A stretch of 64,000 nucleotides of DNA. Origin: Defluviitaleaceae bacterium. GTDB taxonomy: Bacteria > Bacillota > Clostridia > Lachnospirales > UBA5962. This document shows, piece by piece, positions 26,310-35,114 of the stretch. The stretch is from NCBI GenBank assembly GCA_009779915.1, contig WRBA01000009.1, forward strand, positions 1-64,000, in the 5' to 3' direction. The notes below the pieces were generated by a model. It was given only the letters and a program-made list of their open reading frames with translations. It did no database searches and was not told where the DNA came from. Position 1 is the first letter of the stretch; each line of letters opens with the position of its first letter. The translations under genes were made by a program, and so were the position numbers.

Positions 26310-27068
26310 TTAAGCATATAAAATAGATTTGTATTTACCCAGCTTGCCTTGAAGCCTTAACACCGCTTTAGAATGAATCTGAGAAATTCTTGACTCCGAA
26401 ACATCCATTATGCGGCTAATTTCTTTCAAGGTAAGATCCTCGAAATAGTATAGCATTATCACTTTTTTCTCACGTTCACTAAGCTTATCTATAGCCTCAG
26501 CAAGCATTTCTTGGAGTTCTTTTTTATCGTAGGTATCTTCAGGGGTTTCCGGAGCCGTATTGTTTATACCGACAAAGGCTTCTTCATGGTTTTGTGTTAG
26601 ATAATCATCAAAGGATATTAATGTAATTACAGAGGACTTTTTAATAAGATCCTTTGCATCCTCAAGGGTCATATCCAGCTTATCCGCCACTTCCTCGTCT
26701 GTAGGTTCACGCCCAAGCTCCATTTCAAGTTCGCTGTAGGCTTGCTCCAGCTGCTTGTTTTTTTGGCGCAATGTTCTTGGTATCCAGTCCATTTTACGCA
26801 TAGCGTCAATTATTGCGCCTCTTATCCTAAGTGAAGCATAGGTCTCAAATTTAACGCCTTTACCATAATCAAACTTATCAATGGCATCAATAAGACCAAA
26901 AATACCGTAACCCATAAGATCCTCATACTCAATACGATGGCATATATGTACGCTCAATCGTCCGGCGACATATTTTACCAAAGGCGCATACTCTATTATA
27001 AGCTTTTCTTTTATCTCATGATCTCGAGATTTTGCGTAAGCTTTCCAAAGTTTTTCGTTTTTATCCAC
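26310..27068 (-). CDS. sigD: Motility sigma factor SigD (FliA/WhiG family)
   Basis: A 252-aa sigma-28 protein that directs late flagellar, motility and autolysin genes. Regions 2 to 4 are complete: region 2 contains EYEDLMGYGIFGLIDAIDKFD and GVKFETYASLRIRGAIID, and region 4 contains EREKKVIMLYYFEDLTLKEI and ISRIMDVSESRISQIHS. GTG at 27068 is preferred, with AGGTGG five bases upstream. Its place late in the class II operon makes its level depend on full read-through, as in Bacillus. No linked flgM was seen. Confidence 0.94.
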   Translation of the reverse strand: MDKNEKLWKAYAKSRDHEIKEKLIIEYAPLVKYVAGRLSVHICHRIEYEDLMGYGIFGLIDAIDKFDYGKGVKFETYASLRIRGAIIDAMRKMDWIPRTLRQKNKQLEQAYSELEMELGREPTDEEVADKLDMTLEDAKDLIKKSSVITLISFDDYLTQNHEEAFVGINNTAPETPEDTYDKKELQEMLAEAIDKLSEREKKVIMLYYFEDLTLKEISRIMDVSESRISQIHSKAVLRLQGKLGKYKSILYA

Positions 27069-27140
27069 TAATACCACCTAAACTTATCTTATGTCTTATT
27101 AAAATATTGTTATTGTTATTTTGCTTAATCTGAGCCTATA

Positions 27141-27542
27141 CTATTCCTCATTTTCATCTATATTATCTTCATCCAATCCATTACCTGATTCAGGAATATC
27201 ACTAAAGTCCGCAAAATCCATAGGTGTATCAGGCTCTGTAGGTTCAAAAGAAATAGGTTGTTCTAAATTTGTAAAATCCGAATGGCTTTTAGATTTTTCA
27301 TCTAATTCAGGTCCCTTAGTAAGTGCCGCCTCAATCTCTTCCACTTCTTCTTGCGGCTCCTCAGGCTGAGGAAATATACTTTCAAGATAAACCCTTACAA
27401 TAAAACCCAAAACAAATGCTGCTATAATAACAATTACTACGCCAATTAATATAATATAAGGCGTCAACCCTATAAACAGTCCTGTAAGTATAAAGATAAT
27501 CGCCGCTATTATGCTAAAATAACTCGGAAATTTTTTAAACAT
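27141..27542 (-). CDS. Small membrane protein with an acidic tail, unknown
   Basis: A 133-aa protein. Two hydrophobic helices (about residues 8-29 and 31-54) are followed by an acidic cytoplasmic-type tail rich in Glu, Asp and Pro, probably disordered. It lies between cheD and sigD in the operon. I do not recognise the family. The start ATG has AGAGGTATG upstream. Confidence 0.65.
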   Translation of the reverse strand: MFKKFPSYFSIIAAIIFILTGLFIGLTPYIILIGVVIVIIAAFVLGFIVRVYLESIFPQPEEPQEEVEEIEAALTKGPELDEKSKSHSDFTNLEQPISFEPTEPDTPMDFADFSDIPESGNGLDEDNIDENEE

Positions 27543-27563
27543 AGCATACCTCTGCCATATAAT

Positions 27564-28052
27564 CTATATAGTCTTAATCCCATGGCTTATAGTTTTTATA
27601 ACAAATCGCCCGTCTTCGCTGTATAGCTCAACAGTCCGACCATAAGTATCCCCTGTTTCTTTTGCGAGAAGGGGTATCCCCAATTTTCTTAAAATGGTAA
27701 CTGTTGCTTCAACATTTCTATCGCCTATCCGCATAGATTCATTAGTTGAACTATGAGCAAACATCTGCGCGCCGCCGGCGATTTTAGCCTTAATATTTCT
27801 TTTCTCAGCCCCTTGAACGCACATTTTAACAATTAAATCAGTAATAGAGGTGTCTACAAATTTCATTCTATTACTATTATTTGTAAATGATGCACTATCC
27901 GGCAGCATTGCATGAGCGAGCCCTGCCACTTTGTTGATTTTGTCATAAAGAGCAATCCCAACGCAGGAGCCAAGACCTAAAGTGGTAAGTATTTCCGGGT
28001 TTTTACACACTTTTAAATCAGCCATGCCCACTATTATCATATTCGGTTTCAT
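27564..28052 (-). CDS. cheD: Chemoreceptor glutamine deamidase CheD
   Basis: A 162-aa protein that deamidates glutamines on chemoreceptors and, in Bacillus-type systems, binds CheC to raise its phosphatase activity. The catalytic cysteine is in TLGLGSCVGIALYD, and the histidine is in AGLAHAMLP. It starts four bases after cheC ends, which is the usual pair. Confidence 0.95.
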   Translation of the reverse strand: MKPNMIIVGMADLKVCKNPEILTTLGLGSCVGIALYDKINKVAGLAHAMLPDSASFTNNSNRMKFVDTSITDLIVKMCVQGAEKRNIKAKIAGGAQMFAHSSTNESMRIGDRNVEATVTILRKLGIPLLAKETGDTYGRTVELYSEDGRFVIKTISHGIKTI

Positions 28053-28056
28053 AAAC

Positions 28057-28671
28057 TTAAACTCCTAAAGAAGAGAAAATTGTTTTAAATGATTCAAAAT
28101 CCGGGATTAGCAAAAAGTAGCCGCTTATATCCATATCGCCGCTTTCAAAAACCGACTCAATCAAAAGAACTTTATCAGAAATTTTACCAAATTCAATAGC
28201 AGGAACACTTAAAATAGCCTGAGCCATATCAATACAAACAAGAGGTGCCGAAGGTCTGATTTTTTTCTGTATTAAGTCAGCGAAAGATGATAAATAAGCC
28301 CCTGCTAATATATTGCCAACTTCACTAAGAGCAGAAAGAACTGCTTCATCAGCACCTTCACCCGAAAAATCCATACCCGTGCCGCCAAACAGCTCAGAAA
28401 CCAAGGGTTTACAACATTTCTCTTCAGTTAAAAACATCATCATACCATTAATATCCCCACTTAAGTGGACGAGTATGCCAGCAACTATGCTCTCAGCCCC
28501 GCCAACAAAGTTAGACACTTCACCAAAATCAACCAAAGAAACCTTAGGAAGACCCATACCAACCTTTTTGTTAAGTATTACAGATAAGCTTGTAACCGCA
28601 TGGCTCGTACCTATACTTCCAACCTCTTTTAAAACATCCAAGTGCATTTGGTTCAAAGCGAATTTATCCAT
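28057..28671 (-). CDS. cheC: CheY-P phosphatase CheC
   Basis: A 204-aa CheC/FliY-family phosphatase. The second active-site helix is intact (ALSEVGNILAG, with Glu and Asn). The first reads LKEVGSIGTSH, so the usual asparagine is serine, and only one of the two sites keeps the canonical pair. In Bacillus CheC the second site is the more important one. The start is placed at 28671 behind GGGGTGGG. CheD follows and is its expected partner. Confidence 0.93.
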   Translation of the reverse strand: MDKFALNQMHLDVLKEVGSIGTSHAVTSLSVILNKKVGMGLPKVSLVDFGEVSNFVGGAESIVAGILVHLSGDINGMMMFLTEEKCCKPLVSELFGGTGMDFSGEGADEAVLSALSEVGNILAGAYLSSFADLIQKKIRPSAPLVCIDMAQAILSVPAIEFGKISDKVLLIESVFESGDMDISGYFLLIPDFESFKTIFSSLGV

Positions 28672-28688
28672 TTCGCCCACCCCTATCC

Positions 28689-29384
28689 TTAAGTTTGTGT
28701 TGCTTCACCGGTAGTACGCCCCATTTTACGAAGGTCTCTTTTTTGCCTCTCAAATATAAACTGTACAATTTTTTCTTGTTCCCCCGGACGTATACCTATA
28801 AAACCTACTCTATACTGGTATTTATACTTAGCTTTCGGGAAGTAATGCTTATGCAAAACCTCACCTATAGCCACTAAAACATCATCGTCCAGCTTTATTA
28901 TAAGCTTGGTAATATCTTCTTCTTCCAAGTTATCATTGGATAAAAAGCATAAGCCGCCGCCGCCGACATCTTTAACGATGCCTTGGTAAACTTCCGCATC
29001 ATCCGGCGCGTCCATACTCTCCCGCTCCATCTTGGAAAACTTCATAGGAAGTATGCAATCAAGCCTAAAGAAATCCCTGCGCTGCTGCTTCTCCCCTTCA
29101 CCAAAAATTTTAATTATCATAAGTGCAAATCCGTTTTCTTCCTTCGAGTCCTCAATATTTCCGCTAAAACGGAAAATCCCCTTCTCTGTAAAGAATACAA
29201 ACCTGTACTCATCTTCTTTCGATAATTCCACCAATTGCCCATAACTTATGGGTACATGAAGTACCATTCTGTCAATAGCCAATACGTTTTCTACTTGGCT
29301 TAAATATTTCCTTGGCCTGTCATTTTCCCTTGTCTGTTGAATTTCTACTCTGTCTCCAATTTTTATGCTCTCAGACAGCATCAC
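28689..29384 (-). CDS. Flagellar brake protein, PilZ domain (YcgR/YpfA-like)
   Basis: A 231-aa protein with an N-terminal YcgR-type beta domain and a C-terminal PilZ domain that binds cyclic di-GMP. The RxxxR motif is present in QQRRDFFRLD (about residue 117). The second motif, normally DxSxxG, reads DVGGGG, so the serine is glycine. In this family binding slows the motor or affects secretion. GGAGGG precedes a GTG-ATG start pair. It sits between flhG and cheC, linking second-messenger signalling to motility. Confidence 0.88.
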   Translation of the reverse strand: MMLSESIKIGDRVEIQQTRENDRPRKYLSQVENVLAIDRMVLHVPISYGQLVELSKEDEYRFVFFTEKGIFRFSGNIEDSKEENGFALMIIKIFGEGEKQQRRDFFRLDCILPMKFSKMERESMDAPDDAEVYQGIVKDVGGGGLCFLSNDNLEEEDITKLIIKLDDDVLVAIGEVLHKHYFPKAKYKYQYRVGFIGIRPGEQEKIVQFIFERQKRDLRKMGRTTGEATQT

Positions 29385-29403
29385 AATGACCCTCCATTTC
29401 GCG

Positions 29404-30330
29404 TCAATTATTATTAAATTTCACAAGAAGTTTTTGCATAAACCTTTTAAATCCAAGAGTTGATATGTTGCTTCTATCTTCATCTATCAAATGCTCAACT
29501 ATATGCCATGTATTTGTAGCCACAGGAGAAACCGGATACATAAGGCTTACAGGCTGCTTGTCCTTTATAGACTTAATCAAATCAGGGTCATAAGGCAAAT
29601 CACCTATATGCTTAAGGGGTATGTGTAAAAACTTACCAATGGCTCTCTCCAGCTTACCAAATATTTCATCCCCTAAGGAATCGACTTTAACACAGTTTGT
29701 AACAATATTAAACTCCGGCAAGTCGTCACCTTTTTCTTTTGCTCTTTTTATAAGAGCGTATGCGCCTGTAATACTTTCCGCTTGGGGAGTAATTACTAAA
29801 ATTACCTCATTACTTGCGCTGACAAAATCCACAATCTGATTTTGCATACCTGCACCAGTATCTATTAGTATTATATCAGAAATATCATCTAATAGGGCAA
29901 GTTTTTCCGTAAAGCGCGAAATTTGTCGGTCATATTCGGCAGGGTTTAACTTTTGTTTATCCCCTGCCCCGGATAGCTTAAAAAAGCCTGCCCCGCCGGA
30001 TATTAACCGTATACCGCCTGGACCGTCAACAATTATTTCGCTTATTTCTTTATTGCCTTCAACAACATCTTTAAGACTGTATTTAGGCTCAATGCCTAAT
30101 AATTTTGTTGTATTGATATGTTTATAGTCTCCATCTATAACTATACATCTTTTGCCGGCTTTAATAAACTGTATGGCAAGATTAATTGCTAAATTGCTTT
30201 TACCCACTCCACTTTTACCGGCAGATATAGTTATTACCCTTGCAAGTGACGCCTCGCCGGCCGGAGTTTTCTCCCCATCTGATTGCCTATTATTCATCAA
30301 AGCCCGAAGGTTATTGGCTTGATCCGTCAT
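29404..30330 (-). CDS. flhG: Flagellar number regulator FlhG (YlxH, MinD-like ATPase)
   Basis: A 308-aa deviant-Walker ATPase that controls flagellum number and place with FlhF. The N-terminal TDQANNLRALM contains the DQAxxLR activator motif that stimulates FlhF GTPase. The Walker A motif is SAGKSGVGKSNLA (about residue 36), and DTGAG marks switch II. A C-terminal membrane-binding helix is plausible. The ATG overlaps the flhF stop by four bases, coupling the two partners. Confidence 0.94.
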   Translation of the reverse strand: MTDQANNLRALMNNRQSDGEKTPAGEASLARVITISAGKSGVGKSNLAINLAIQFIKAGKRCIVIDGDYKHINTTKLLGIEPKYSLKDVVEGNKEISEIIVDGPGGIRLISGGAGFFKLSGAGDKQKLNPAEYDRQISRFTEKLALLDDISDIILIDTGAGMQNQIVDFVSASNEVILVITPQAESITGAYALIKRAKEKGDDLPEFNIVTNCVKVDSLGDEIFGKLERAIGKFLHIPLKHIGDLPYDPDLIKSIKDKQPVSLMYPVSPVATNTWHIVEHLIDEDRSNISTLGFKRFMQKLLVKFNNN

Positions 30331-31544
30331 ATAACGCCCTCCATCCCCAGAAGTGCCTTAGCCACCTTCTCAGGCTTCATTTTTTCAATGTCGTCGGGGA
30401 CGTTTTGACCTGTAGTTAAATAATCAACCTTAATACCTGTTTTGTAGCAAATATTGAGTATAGAGCCATAGCTTGAGGTTTCATCAAGCTTTGTAAGGAT
30501 AAGCCTAAAATCACACATTTCCGAAAATTTTTCAATTATATCCAGCATATCCTCATATTTTGAAGTCATACTCAGTACAAGATATTTCTCCATATTAATA
30601 TGGGACACGGAAGCGATAATCCGTCTAAGCTCGTCAAAATTTTCCCAATTTTTATGAGATCTGCCGGCCGTATCAACAATAATTATATCGTGTAAACTAA
30701 GCATACTGTCAAGCTTGCCTACAAGCTCCTCCGGCTCATACACTATGCCTACTTCGATACCTAATATATCCGCATAAGTTTTTAGCTGATCCACAGCGGC
30801 AATCCTATAAGTATCCGCTGTAATGAGCCCCACGCTATAATTATCCTGCAAAATAAAATTTGAGGAAAGTTTCGCAATTGTCGTAGTCTTTCCAACACCT
30901 GTAGGTCCCATTAACATAACTGTCCTGCATTTGCCCTGGGATTTAGACGCCTTAGGTATATCATCCGAGGATTTGGATAATATACTCAGTATTTTATTAT
31001 ACACTAACCTAACCGCAAGATTAATATTACTGTCAATCTCGTCACCCATGCCACCTATTTCGTTAAGTATTTCCATAGCTATTTCCGGCATAACATCTTG
31101 TGAGGCTAGGGTGTCATAAAAAATTTGCATAAGCCTGTTGTCAAAAACCCGTTCTTCTTTTCTATGTTTAAACGAGTCCACCGAAAGCTTTTTAGTCATT
31201 GACTTAAGCTCATTTTCGAGGTTTTCTATACGCATTTGCTGCTCAGATATTTTCTTGTTTTTTGCCATTTGGTCAAACAAAAGCTTGTCCCGCTCAAAAG
31301 CCATGTCATTACTTTGGGCAAATGTTTCTCTTTCCTTGTTTACTTCAGGGGCTTTTGCATCAGCCTTACCCTCATCAACATCGTAAGCCGCAGTAACTTC
31401 CACTCTGGTGCTTTTAAAAAACTGAAAAACACCTACGGGCTTCACTTTTCTAACACTTAATATGAGAGCTGACGCTCCAAGCTCTTCCCGTACTTTTTCG
31501 ATAGCTTCCTCTTCACTTCTACCCTCAAACCTCTTTAGTTTCAT
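30327..31544 (-). CDS. flhF: Flagellar SRP-type GTPase FlhF
   Basis: A 405-aa GTPase that places the flagellar basal body. A basic N-terminal B domain and linker (to about residue 150) precede the N and G domains. GTP motifs are MGPTGVGKTTTIAK, DTAGRSHKN and LTKLDET. The GGGGAG ribosome site is 6 bases before ATG and lies within a long inverted repeat shared with the end of flhA, so translation may be controlled by RNA folding. Confidence 0.95.
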   Translation of the reverse strand: MKLKRFEGRSEEEAIEKVREELGASALILSVRKVKPVGVFQFFKSTRVEVTAAYDVDEGKADAKAPEVNKERETFAQSNDMAFERDKLLFDQMAKNKKISEQQMRIENLENELKSMTKKLSVDSFKHRKEERVFDNRLMQIFYDTLASQDVMPEIAMEILNEIGGMGDEIDSNINLAVRLVYNKILSILSKSSDDIPKASKSQGKCRTVMLMGPTGVGKTTTIAKLSSNFILQDNYSVGLITADTYRIAAVDQLKTYADILGIEVGIVYEPEELVGKLDSMLSLHDIIIVDTAGRSHKNWENFDELRRIIASVSHINMEKYLVLSMTSKYEDMLDIIEKFSEMCDFRLILTKLDETSSYGSILNICYKTGIKVDYLTTGQNVPDDIEKMKPEKVAKALLGMEGVI

Positions 31545-31712
31545 ATATTGCTCCCCTAGCTAAATATCGGACAATCTTGGCGGCTATTTTGCCGTATAAC
31601 TTCGTCAGTGCCTCCTAGTATACTCCTTCCAGTATGCGTTGTCGTCACTTCCTTGCTCTCCGCCAAAATATCTCGCCAATACTAGTCCAATATTTAGTCA
31701 GTGGAGCAATAT
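31545..31712. repeat. Long interrupted hairpin covering the flhF ribosome binding site
   Basis: Nested pairs across the flhA-flhF spacer: ATATTGCTCC (31545-31554) with GGAGCAATAT (31703-31712), CTAAATAT (31560) with ATATTTAG (31690), GGAC with GTCC, TTGGCG (31577) with CGCCAA (31674), and ATTTTGCCG with CGCCAAAAT (8 of 9). The outermost arm contains the flhF Shine-Dalgarno bases. The other outer arm overlaps the flhA stop codon. No gene is seen within it. Confidence 0.8.
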
Positions 31713-33760
31713 TACAAGCTCACCATCCCTATGGATTGAATATCTGTTGTAGGCTCTAATTCATTATAACTCAAAACCACTAAATCGGGAATAGTTTGTT
31801 CAACCAAACGTTTAAAATAAATCCTAACTATAGGTGAAGTCAGTATTATAGGCTGCAAACCCATGGAAGTCAGTTTCTGAACCTGGCTTTGCAAACTTTC
31901 AAAAATCTTTTGAGTGGTAGATGGGTCAAGAGCTATATAAGACCCCTGCTCCGTATTTTGCACATTACTCATTATAGCCTGCTCAAGCTCCGGATCGAGG
32001 GTAATAACCGTATTCATCTCATTATCAAAGAATTTTTGTGAAATAGCACGTCTTAGAGCCTGCCTTGAATATTCCGTCAAAAGATCTATATCTCTTGTTA
32101 TGGTAGCATAATCAGCAAGTGTTTCTAAAATCGTTACCAAATCACGGATAGATATACCTTCTTTCAAAAGATTAGCAAGGACTTTCTGAACATCACCTAC
32201 AGACATAAGCTTAGGAACCAGCTCATCAACAAGCACAGGGTTGGTTTCTTTTATATTATCAACAAGCATCTGCACATCTTGCCTTGAGAGAAGCTCATGA
32301 AGATTGTCCCTTATAATTTCAGTTAAATGTGTTGCGATTATAGCAGGTGAGTCGACAACAGTATAGCCTAATGCCTCCGCCCGCTCACGCTGGGACTCGC
32401 TAACCCAAAGGGCTGGGAGTCCTAAATAAGGCTCCACTGTTTCAATGCCGTCTATTTCTTCTTCTACATAGCCCGGATTCATTGCCATGTAATGGTCGAA
32501 AAGTATATCACCGCCGGCAACTTCCACCCCTTTTATCATAATTTTATACTCATTAGGTGAAAGCTTTATATCGTCCCTTAGGCGGATAATAGGCACAACA
32601 GCCCCAAGCTCTAAGGCAATTTGCCGCCTTATCATAACAATACGATCCATTAAGTCCCCGCCTTGGCTGGAGTCAACCAAAGGTATAAGACCATATCCGA
32701 AAACTAAAAGTATAGAGTCAACATTTAACAAAGAAAAAGCATTCTCAGGTCTCCTGACTTCTTCCGCATCCTCTTCTTCTGCCATATAGACCTCTTCACT
32801 AATTGCGGTAACCTTGTTCCGGCGGTCCATATAAATCCCTGCACCGGCAAGTACAAAGCCAAAAGGTACAAAGAAATGAGCCGGCATTGGTGTAAACAAA
32901 CCAAAAAATACCATAACGCCGCCGCAAAGTAAAAGTGCCAGAGGCTGGCTAAAAAGCTGGGTACTAAGAGCCACCGATATATCTTTATCACTATTAGCTT
33001 TTGTAACAAGAATACCGGTTGCCGCCGATACCATCAAAGCAGGGATTTGGGACACAAGCCCATCCCCTATAGTCATTATGGAATAAACTTGAGCAGCATC
33101 CCCAAGAGGCATACCAACGCCATTATTGTTCATCCCTGTAACACCCATTATTATACCGCCTGCAAGATTTACACATGTAATTACAATACTTGCTATAGCG
33201 TCGTTTTTTACAAATTTACTGGCACCGTCCATTGCGCCGTAGAAATTAGATTCATCCTGTATTTTTTTACGGCGAGCTCTCGCCTCATTCTCATCAATAA
33301 TACCGGAGTTTAAGTCGGCGTCAATAGCCATTTGCTTACCGGGCATAGCATCAAGTGTGAAGCGTGCTGTTACCTCCGATACCCTTTCGGAACCTTTTGC
33401 AACAACCAAGAAGTTTACAAATACCAATACGAAAAACATTATAATACCCAGTACAATATTATCACCGGCAACAAATTCGCCAAAAGCCCTAATAACTTCC
33501 CCTGCATAGCCTTCCCCAAGTATAAGTCTCATAGCCGCAAGGTTTAAGCTTACCCTAAATAATGTTGTAATCAAAAGTAAAGTCGGGAAAAAGGACATTT
33601 CAAGGGCATCTTTTGAAAAAAGCGCGTCCAAAAGAATAATCACTGAAATGCCCATGCTTATCATGAGCAGAAAATCCATAACCACTGTACTTATCGGCAC
33701 TATAAAAACGGCTACAATAACCACTACCATAATACCTAATGCCACGTCACGAAGTTTCAA
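31712..33760 (-). CDS. flhA: Flagellar export protein FlhA
   Basis: A 682-aa export-gate protein. About eight membrane helices (residues 5-310) contain the FHIPEP-family region, here GKQMAIDADLNSG, followed by a large cytoplasmic domain that receives chaperone-substrate complexes. The start is TTG (MKLRDVALG) with AGGAGG nine bases upstream. It follows flhB after a 217-base spacer full of hairpins. Confidence 0.96.
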   Translation of the reverse strand: MKLRDVALGIMVVVIVAVFIVPISTVVMDFLLMISMGISVIILLDALFSKDALEMSFFPTLLLITTLFRVSLNLAAMRLILGEGYAGEVIRAFGEFVAGDNIVLGIIMFFVLVFVNFLVVAKGSERVSEVTARFTLDAMPGKQMAIDADLNSGIIDENEARARRKKIQDESNFYGAMDGASKFVKNDAIASIVITCVNLAGGIIMGVTGMNNNGVGMPLGDAAQVYSIMTIGDGLVSQIPALMVSAATGILVTKANSDKDISVALSTQLFSQPLALLLCGGVMVFFGLFTPMPAHFFVPFGFVLAGAGIYMDRRNKVTAISEEVYMAEEEDAEEVRRPENAFSLLNVDSILLVFGYGLIPLVDSSQGGDLMDRIVMIRRQIALELGAVVPIIRLRDDIKLSPNEYKIMIKGVEVAGGDILFDHYMAMNPGYVEEEIDGIETVEPYLGLPALWVSESQRERAEALGYTVVDSPAIIATHLTEIIRDNLHELLSRQDVQMLVDNIKETNPVLVDELVPKLMSVGDVQKVLANLLKEGISIRDLVTILETLADYATITRDIDLLTEYSRQALRRAISQKFFDNEMNTVITLDPELEQAIMSNVQNTEQGSYIALDPSTTQKIFESLQSQVQKLTSMGLQPIILTSPIVRIYFKRLVEQTIPDLVVLSYNELEPTTDIQSIGMVSL

Positions 33761-33833
33761 TGCTCTGCCCTCCTAATTAAAACAAATTTTAAGATTCCAC
33801 TTAAATCCTCTTTCCCAGTAAGCGGAAGGATCC

Positions 33834-33972
33834 GGGAAACAAAGAGTTTCCCATCTTTAATCCGCAACCCGTGCAAAGCCCTAGTGAGGGAAATCGGCGA
33901 CCGCAAGCCGCAAGGCTTGTAGCCGATTCTTACCGAGCGTAAACTCATAAAAATGGCACTGCCATTTTTATG
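33834..33972. repeat. Three hairpins between flhB and flhA
   Basis: GGGAAAC/GTTTCCC (33834-33852), ATCGGC...CAAGCC/GGCTTG...GCCGAT (33893-33927), and a perfect 13-bp stem CATAAAAATGGCA/TGCCATTTTTATG with a one-base gap (33946-33972). The 217-base spacer holds no supported gene. All three would be in the fla transcript and could affect stability or read-through. Confidence 0.7.
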
Positions 33973-33977
33973 AAATT

Positions 33978-35114
33978 TTACACTGCGTTTTTAAATTTAT
34001 ATATATATGCAAGTATTTCCGCAACAGCCTGATACAATTCAGGCGGAATTTCGCGCCCTACATCAACAGTGGCATAGAGAGCCCTTGCAAGCTGCTTATT
34101 TTCAACCACTTGCACATTATTCTCTATTGCCTTTTCCTTAATCTTTTTAGCAAGGAAGTCTGCGCCTTTAGCCGTTACAATAGGAGCCGAGCCCCCTTCC
34201 CTGTCGTATTTAACCGCCACCGCAAAATGGGTCGGGTTTGTTATTACAACATCCGCCTCAGGAACTGCCTGCATCATACGGCGCATGGAAGCTTCCTGCA
34301 TTTTTTGCCTTATTTTGCCTTTAATATGAGGGTCACCCTCCGTTTGTTTGTATTCTTGCTTTATTTCATATTTTGTCATTCGCATTTCTTTTTCGTTTTT
34401 ATATCTTTGGTAAGCGTAATCAATAGCCGCTACAGCTATAAACCAAATGCCAACAGTCATCCCCAGTCTAACAATCAAATTGCCTATATGGCGAACACTT
34501 TCCATTACAGTCAGGTTTAAAAGACCGGGCAATTCACTGATTTCACCTGAAAGCACTGTATAGATAACCAAGCCGATTATTATCATTTTCAACAATGATT
34601 TAATAAAATTCATAATAGATTGAAATGAAAACATTCGCTTAAGACCGCTAATAGGATTTAGTTTATTAAATTTTAACTTCATTTTTTTGCTGGAAGGATT
34701 CCATCCAACCTGGGCGTAGCCGCTTAAAAAGCCCACCAGCATAGCTATTAGCATCAAAGGCAGCGCAAGAAGTACACCTCTTACAAGCATCCCCCCTACA
34801 AATGAGCCGGCATAACGGGTATCCATCATATTAGGCACGGATGTTTCAGCCATAAGAAATGCATTAAAAAACAACGCTTGTAAATTGCTGTACATAAATG
34901 GTGCCAACATAGTAAGCGCTGAAAATACTATAATATATGTGAAAGCCGTGGCAATTTCAGGACTTAGTGCCACTTGCCCTTCATCCCTGGCTTGCTTGCG
35001 CTTTTTTGGGGTAGCATCTTCGGTTTTTTCGCCGCCGGGTCCATCCTTTGCAAAAAAAGATAGATTCATTTTCATTAGTAAAGGCGGCAAGTTTTTATCT
35101 ATCTTTTCTATCAT
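33978..35114 (-). CDS. flhB: Flagellar export switch protein FlhB
   Basis: A 378-aa protein with four membrane helices and a cytoplasmic domain that cleaves itself at NPTH (visible in VVITNPTHFAVAVKY, about residue 291) to switch export from hook to filament substrates. The N-terminus has KTEDATPKKRKQARDEGQV. The ATG overlaps the fliR stop (ATGA). Confidence 0.96.
   Translation of the reverse strand: MIEKIDKNLPPLLMKMNLSFFAKDGPGGEKTEDATPKKRKQARDEGQVALSPEIATAFTYIIVFSALTMLAPFMYSNLQALFFNAFLMAETSVPNMMDTRYAGSFVGGMLVRGVLLALPLMLIAMLVGFLSGYAQVGWNPSSKKMKLKFNKLNPISGLKRMFSFQSIMNFIKSLLKMIIIGLVIYTVLSGEISELPGLLNLTVMESVRHIGNLIVRLGMTVGIWFIAVAAIDYAYQRYKNEKEMRMTKYEIKQEYKQTEGDPHIKGKIRQKMQEASMRRMMQAVPEADVVITNPTHFAVAVKYDREGGSAPIVTAKGADFLAKKIKEKAIENNVQVVENKQLARALYATVDVGREIPPELYQAVAEILAYIYKFKNAV

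Noticed and set aside
33757-33948. 63-codon frame in the flhB-flhA spacer
   Set aside because: It runs through hairpin sequence, has no ribosome site, and shares the strand with the operon only by chance.
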